From the NCBI GenBank assembly GCA_019912505.1, contig JAIOIM010000125.1, positions 1-8,845 on the forward strand: a DNA stretch of 8,845 nt, read 5' to 3'. Below, in pieces: positions 5,808-8,845 of the stretch (the stretch's first letter is position 1; every line of letters begins with the position of its first letter). Both the position numbers and the translations under genes were made by a program. The notes under the pieces were generated by a model. The model did no database searches. It was not told where the DNA came from and saw only the letters and a list, made by a program, of their open reading frames with translations. This DNA is from Ignavibacteriaceae bacterium (GTDB taxonomy: Bacteria > Bacteroidota > Ignavibacteria > Ignavibacteriales > Ignavibacteriaceae).

Positions 5808-6550
5808 TCTTTATTATCTCTGAAATCTTTAATTAACTTTATTAACTCCGGTAAAATACTCCCCGATTTTCCATACAACGAATAATTAACAGATGAGCAA
5901 ACTTCGGTAGGTTCGATATTTATTTCTATTAATGTTGCCCCGTTGTTTTTTGCTGTAAAGATTAATGAAGCTGCGGGATAAACAACCCCTGACGTGCCTA
6001 CGATAAAAAATAGATCGCATTGGCGCGCAGCATTGTCACCTGCCGTAAATTGATCTTCCGGCAGGTACTCTCCAAACCAGACAACATCGGGACGAATTAA
6101 ACCGCCGCACTTGCACATCGGGGCGCCTTTTGAAATATCAAAATCTTTATTAAAAAATTGTTTACACTTAACGCAATAATTTCGCTCGATGTTGCCGTGA
6201 AGCTCATAAACAGTTTTGCTGCCTGCCCGGATGTGGAGATTATCGATGTTTTGGGTTACCACGGTTACTTTGTCAAACATATTTTGCATTTCGGCAATGG
6301 CAAGATGCCCGGCATTGGGTTCAGATTTATGTACTATTTCCATCCGGTGTTTGTACCATTCCCAGACAAGTTTAGGGTTGCGCATAAAAGCGTCAAAGTT
6401 GGCAAGTTCTTCGGGTCGCAGTTTATTCCAAATCCCATCCTTTCCCCTGAATGTTGGAATTCCGCTTTCGGCAGAAATGCCCGCCCCTGTAAAAAATACA
6501 ACAGAGCGGGCATTAGAAATTATTTTAATGACATCTTTATCGATTGTCAT
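5804..6550 (-). CDS. cobB: NAD-dependent protein deacylase, class III sirtuin (CobB/SIRT5-like)
   Basis: A 248-residue Sir2-family enzyme, which removes acyl groups from lysines using NAD and yields nicotinamide and O-acyl-ADP-ribose. Visible motifs are NAD-binding GAGISAESGIPTFRG (22-36), TQNIDNLH (99-106), catalytic His118 in ELHGN, a four-Cys zinc site (C126, C129 and C146, C148), RPDVVWFGE (153-161) and VGTSGVVYPAA (184-194). Tyr66 and Arg69 (WYKHRM) match the Y-x-x-R pair that binds the carboxylate of succinyl- or malonyl-lysine in SIRT5 and CobB, so desuccinylase/demalonylase activity is predicted along with deacetylation. Length is normal for bacterial class III enzymes. It is the last gene of a minus-strand operon, 4 bp after the TPR gene with only a weak GAG ribosome site, so translation is probably coupled. 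Its stop codon overlaps that of convergent marR. Confidence 0.94.
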   Translation of the reverse strand: MTIDKDVIKIISNARSVVFFTGAGISAESGIPTFRGKDGIWNKLRPEELANFDAFMRNPKLVWEWYKHRMEIVHKSEPNAGHLAIAEMQNMFDKVTVVTQNIDNLHIRAGSKTVYELHGNIERNYCVKCKQFFNKDFDISKGAPMCKCGGLIRPDVVWFGEYLPEDQFTAGDNAARQCDLFFIVGTSGVVYPAASLIFTAKNNGATLIEINIEPTEVCSSVNYSLYGKSGSILPELIKLIKDFRDNKD

Positions 6551-6554
6551 TTAA

Positions 6555-7331
6555 TTACTCGTTTTTTATTTCCTCGAAAAGTTTTTTTGCTTCAACAACT
6601 CTTTCTCCATCGTCTTCATCTTCAGCGGGAGAGCTGATAACTTTTTTCAACTGTTCTTTTGCATTGTCGTATTGATCGTCTTCAATGTAAGCTTTTGCAA
6701 GATCGAGGTGAAACATTCTGAAGTTGGGTTTTATCTTTATTGCTTTTAGATATTCCTGAATACCGACCTGGAGATCGCCCCAGCCGAGTCCGAGTACTGC
6801 ACGGGCAGGCGCCCATTTTTCGGCAAGCTTTGCATGAGTACGTCCGAGAATATAATGAGCGAGAGCGTCATGATAAGTGCCGCTGTTGTTTAATTTTAAT
6901 GCTTTCTCGCAATCGCTTTTTACTGAGTTTACAATTGGGGCGACAGAAAAAACGCCTTTAAACAATGCAATTCTTCCATTGGCAATTGCTCGGCGAAGAT
7001 ATGTAACCGATTTATCCGAACCTGCTTTTACACTTTTTTCTGCATAGTCAAGCGCCTTTTTATATACATTTGACTGTGCATCTTTTTGATCATCTGTTTT
7101 TTCAGGCATGTGTTCACCGATGTCAACATAGCCGCGGCTTATACGCCAGAGAATTTCAAAATTCTGGGGGTCTTGTTTTTCGGCAGCAAGAAGAATATTT
7201 ATTTCTTCATCATGTTTTTGCTGCTTGGACAATTCGTCCGCCTGATTTATTGCTTCTTCGGATGTTTGACCGAATAATAAAGCGGCGAAAAAAATTACGA
7301 ACAACGCGGAAAGGGTTTTTATGTTTTTCAT
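6555..7331 (-). CDS. Exported TPR protein resembling the RMD (regulator of microtubule dynamics) family
   Basis: A 258-residue protein with a typical Sec signal peptide: KNIK, a hydrophobic core (6-20), and likely cleavage after FGQ at 20-22. The mature part is helical with tetratricopeptide-like repeats: about 24-57 (EEAINQADEL...), 58-105 (ILWRISRGYVDIGE...), 133-172 and 185-232, the last containing the clear TPR stretch FHLDLAKAYIEDDQYDNAKEQL. The order 'K-ALKLNN...DALAHYILGR...W...Y LKAIKIKPNF' recalls RMDN-type proteins, whose bacterial relatives have no assigned role. That link is from pattern memory and a profile search would settle it. TPRs bind protein partners, and the signal peptide puts this one in the periplasm or envelope, unlike its cytosolic operon partners. 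The C-terminus is acidic (AEDEDDGE, 236-243). The start follows the upstream stop after 4 nt with no Shine-Dalgarno. Confidence 0.82.
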   Translation of the reverse strand: MKNIKTLSALFVIFFAALLFGQTSEEAINQADELSKQQKHDEEINILLAAEKQDPQNFEILWRISRGYVDIGEHMPEKTDDQKDAQSNVYKKALDYAEKSVKAGSDKSVTYLRRAIANGRIALFKGVFSVAPIVNSVKSDCEKALKLNNSGTYHDALAHYILGRTHAKLAEKWAPARAVLGLGWGDLQVGIQEYLKAIKIKPNFRMFHLDLAKAYIEDDQYDNAKEQLKKVISSPAEDEDDGERVVEAKKLFEEIKNE

Positions 7332-7335
7332 ATAT

Positions 7336-8331
7336 TTAATCGAATAGTGATTTGTTAATGATTTTTTCTTGATCTGGTTCTATGCCGTGATTATATAAAT
7401 CGGTTGATGCAAGTCCGATATATTTTGTCCATTTTGCATCACCGCGAATTTCTGTTGCCAATGCGTTTTTGTATGCGTTTCCTTTTGCGCTTAACTCATC
7501 TGCCTGGTAAAGTGTAATAGCTTCAAGCGTTTTGGGCACAACTGGAGAAGCGAATTCAAGTTTGCCCTGATGGCTTAACACAAGATGAATTAAACAATTT
7601 TTTAATTCTTCCGAAAAGCCTGAAATCTTTTCGGCTTCATCTTTTACTTTCATCGCAGAAATTACAATGTGTCCGAGCAGTTTCCCCTTGTCGGAATATT
7701 CAAAAGCGCCGTTAAAATTTAGCTCTTCAACTTTCCCGAAGTCGTGCATCATTGCCCCGCAGATTAGCATGTCTCTATTTATTTCAGGATGAATATCAGA
7801 CATCAAATCGCAAATTTTTATAATTTCGAGTGTATGTTCCAATAACCCATGAATATATGCATGATGCCATTGTTTGCCGGCAGGAGCAGTTGAATATAGT
7901 GCAAAATTATCTTCATTAAAAATGTTTTGCATTAAAAGCTTCAATGCCGGGGTTGATATAATTTCAAGGCGGTCGAAAAATTCTTTCTTCATTACATCGG
8001 GGTTACGTTTGGAATGGACTTGGAAATCTACCGGCGAAACACCATCGCTTTCTTTTGTAACGCGAATGTGCGAAATCTTTATTTGTAAATTTCCCTGGTA
8101 TTCGTCAATTGTGCCGGTAACCTTTACAACATCACCGGTTTTTGCCGAGTTATAAAAAACTTCAAAATTATCCCAGATGTTTGAGCCAAGGCTGCACGAC
8201 CTGTCGCCAAGTTCAATCGTTATATATTCCTTGCCCGCTTTGGTTAAACGGACCTCACATTTTTTTAATAAAAGATAGTGGGATACCGCGTCACCTTTAT
8301 TTAACGAAATTAGTTCTGTTTGCAGTAACAT
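7336..8331 (-). CDS. yhaM: YhaM-like 3'-5' exoribonuclease (OB fold + HD domain)
   Basis: A 331-residue cytosolic protein with an N-terminal OB-fold nucleic-acid-binding domain (about 16-93, including VRLTKAGKEYITIELGDRS and GDVVKVTGTIDEYQGNLQI) and a C-terminal HD metal-dependent phosphohydrolase domain. HD-domain residues visible are HHAYIHGLLEHT (156-167), the metal-binding MMHDFGK (194-200, H196/D197), GHIVIS (220-225), LSHQG (252-256) and ADEL (277-280). This order is that of YhaM/CBF1, which trims RNA 3' ends in Bacillus and relatives. Length is close to the family's (about 310-330). The ATG at 8331 is the first in frame and lacks a Shine-Dalgarno (TTAATTAA precedes it). It is the first gene of a tight operon with the TPR protein and sirtuin. 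An upstream NusG-like gene on the same strand ends 96 bp earlier, possibly separated by a weak terminator. RNA trimming is the best call; other phosphohydrolase substrates cannot be excluded. Confidence 0.88.
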   Translation of the reverse strand: MLLQTELISLNKGDAVSHYLLLKKCEVRLTKAGKEYITIELGDRSCSLGSNIWDNFEVFYNSAKTGDVVKVTGTIDEYQGNLQIKISHIRVTKESDGVSPVDFQVHSKRNPDVMKKEFFDRLEIISTPALKLLMQNIFNEDNFALYSTAPAGKQWHHAYIHGLLEHTLEIIKICDLMSDIHPEINRDMLICGAMMHDFGKVEELNFNGAFEYSDKGKLLGHIVISAMKVKDEAEKISGFSEELKNCLIHLVLSHQGKLEFASPVVPKTLEAITLYQADELSAKGNAYKNALATEIRGDAKWTKYIGLASTDLYNHGIEPDQEKIINKSLFD

Positions 8332-8406
8332 TTAATTAATTGATGTTTTTGTTGTAGGAAAATATAAAAATAAATTGTAAAGGTCATCTAATATTTAAAT
8401 TAAAAT

Positions 8407-8438
8407 ACCACGCACAATCATTTTAAATCAATCGTGGT
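8407..8438 (-). terminator. Weak hairpin at the 3' end of the NusG-like gene
   Basis: ACCACG (8407-8412) and CGTGGT (8433-8438) form a perfect 6-bp stem with a 20-nt AT-rich loop. On the minus strand it begins inside the last codons of the NusG-like gene, spans its TGA and is followed by ATTTTAATTT. The long loop and poor U tract make it a doubtful terminator. The rest of the 96-bp spacer before yhaM holds only AT-rich sequence. Confidence 0.3.
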
Positions 8439-8845
8439 CTCTAAGCACTTCAATCACACTATCGGGTGGAAGTTGGGTAACAACCATACGATTTAACAGT
8501 TGTATAGAAACGGCAAGCGATTTATCATTTGCTGTTCCCTGCACCGTGCCGATAACACCTTCAAACGGACCTTCTTTTATTCTAACCTTTACACCTGCTA
8601 CAATACCTGCGTGTACAAAAAAATCATATTTATAATCTAACATCTTTTTTAGGTTATCAATTTGCCAAGCCGGTATCCGGGCAGGTCTTCCCTGATCGAA
8701 AATACACCTGACAATAGAACCTATTTCGAGGGAGAAGCCTCTTTCTTTTTCTGTTGCAAAAATAAAAATATAACCGCGCAATAGAGGTTCGGTAATCTTT
8801 TTTTTCCGGTCGCTCCATTGCTTTACCCTTGTAATAGTCGGGAGA
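8428..8845 (-). CDS. NusG-like transcription antiterminator (UpxY/LoaP type), 5' end outside window
   Basis: The reading frame continues past the right edge; the TTG at 8781 is internal. The 138 visible residues begin with LPTITRVKQWSDRKKK followed by ITEPLLRGYIFIF, the second half of an NGN domain with its hallmark 'RQWSDRKK...EPL.GY.F' pattern. A linker and a KOW domain follow (about residues 83-111: GVKVRIKEGPFEGVIGTVQG). NusG paralogues bind RNA polymerase through NGN and reduce pausing or termination. The Q-W-S-D-R-K-K form is typical of specialised UpxY/LoaP-like proteins found at the head of polysaccharide or secondary-metabolite operons, not of housekeeping NusG, which normally sits beside rplK and secE. 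Full length would be about 165-180 residues, so only some 30-40 are missing. The gene downstream here is yhaM, not a polysaccharide gene, so its target operon is unclear. Confidence 0.88.
   Translation of the reverse strand, partial: LPTITRVKQWSDRKKKITEPLLRGYIFIFATEKERGFSLEIGSIVRCIFDQGRPARIPAWQIDNLKKMLDYKYDFFVHAGIVAGVKVRIKEGPFEGVIGTVQGTANDKSLAVSIQLLNRMVVTQLPPDSVIEVLRDHD

Noticed and set aside
5782..5861. 11-bp direct repeat GTAAAATACTC at 5782-5792 and 5851-5861 around the marR/sirtuin junction
   Set aside because: Both copies lie inside coding sequence in AT-rich DNA with no further flanking similarity, so chance is enough; there is no sign of an insertion between them.
6158..6637. 159-residue plus-strand open frame opposite the sirtuin and TPR gene junction
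   Set aside because: It spans the boundary of two well-supported minus-strand genes, has no family motif, and is explained as an antisense shadow.

Overview
The window looks like chromosomal, AT-rich DNA from the Bacteroidota/Ignavibacteriota (FCB) side of the bacterial tree. Pointers are the fused transaldolase/glucose-6-phosphate isomerase, a small lipoprotein of the 'YFPL...NSWTY...YAPGVGL' type, an UpxY-like NusG paralogue, TAnnTTTG-like promoter boxes, and heptanucleotide AATGTAC-type repeats between genes. An ignavibacterial origin is my best guess. It rests on remembered family distributions, not on a search.

Layout, left to right. (1) Positions 1-758 (+) hold the C-terminal part of an L-2-hydroxyglutarate oxidase (lhgO), cut by the window edge. 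(2) A 279-bp spacer follows, with a weak hairpin and a TAAATTTG promoter box, then a stand-alone two-CBS-domain protein (1038-1475, +). (3) A heptamer repeat block and a convergent terminator separate it from the large tal-pgi fusion (1563-4325, -). (4) A 121-bp divergent spacer leads to a plus-strand run: an unrecognised lipoprotein (4447-5004), a GlsB/YeaQ-type membrane protein (5016-5291) and a MarR regulator (5361-5807). An inverted second copy of the heptamer repeat lies just upstream of marR. (5) marR overlaps, stop to stop, the end of a minus-strand operon. Read in its own direction this operon is a YhaM-like OB/HD exoribonuclease (8331-7336), then an exported TPR protein resembling the RMD family (7331-6555), then a class III sirtuin (6550-5804), with 4-nt gaps. 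(6) At the right edge, also on the minus strand, is the C-terminal part of an orphan NusG-like antiterminator (8428-8845).

Functionally this is mostly core and housekeeping metabolism: sugar-phosphate interconversion (Tal-Pgi), 2-hydroxyglutarate clearance (LhgO), NAD-dependent deacylation, RNA decay and ligand-sensing CBS regulation. A small envelope/stress cluster (lipoprotein, GlsB-like, MarR) is added. I see no CRISPR, transposase, phage genes, tRNA, rRNA or obvious defence system, and no clearly new system. The items most worth a second look are the paired heptamer repeats, the tightly packed YhaM-TPR-sirtuin operon, the exported RMD-like TPR protein, the stop-overlapping convergent gene pair and the orphan NusG paralogue.
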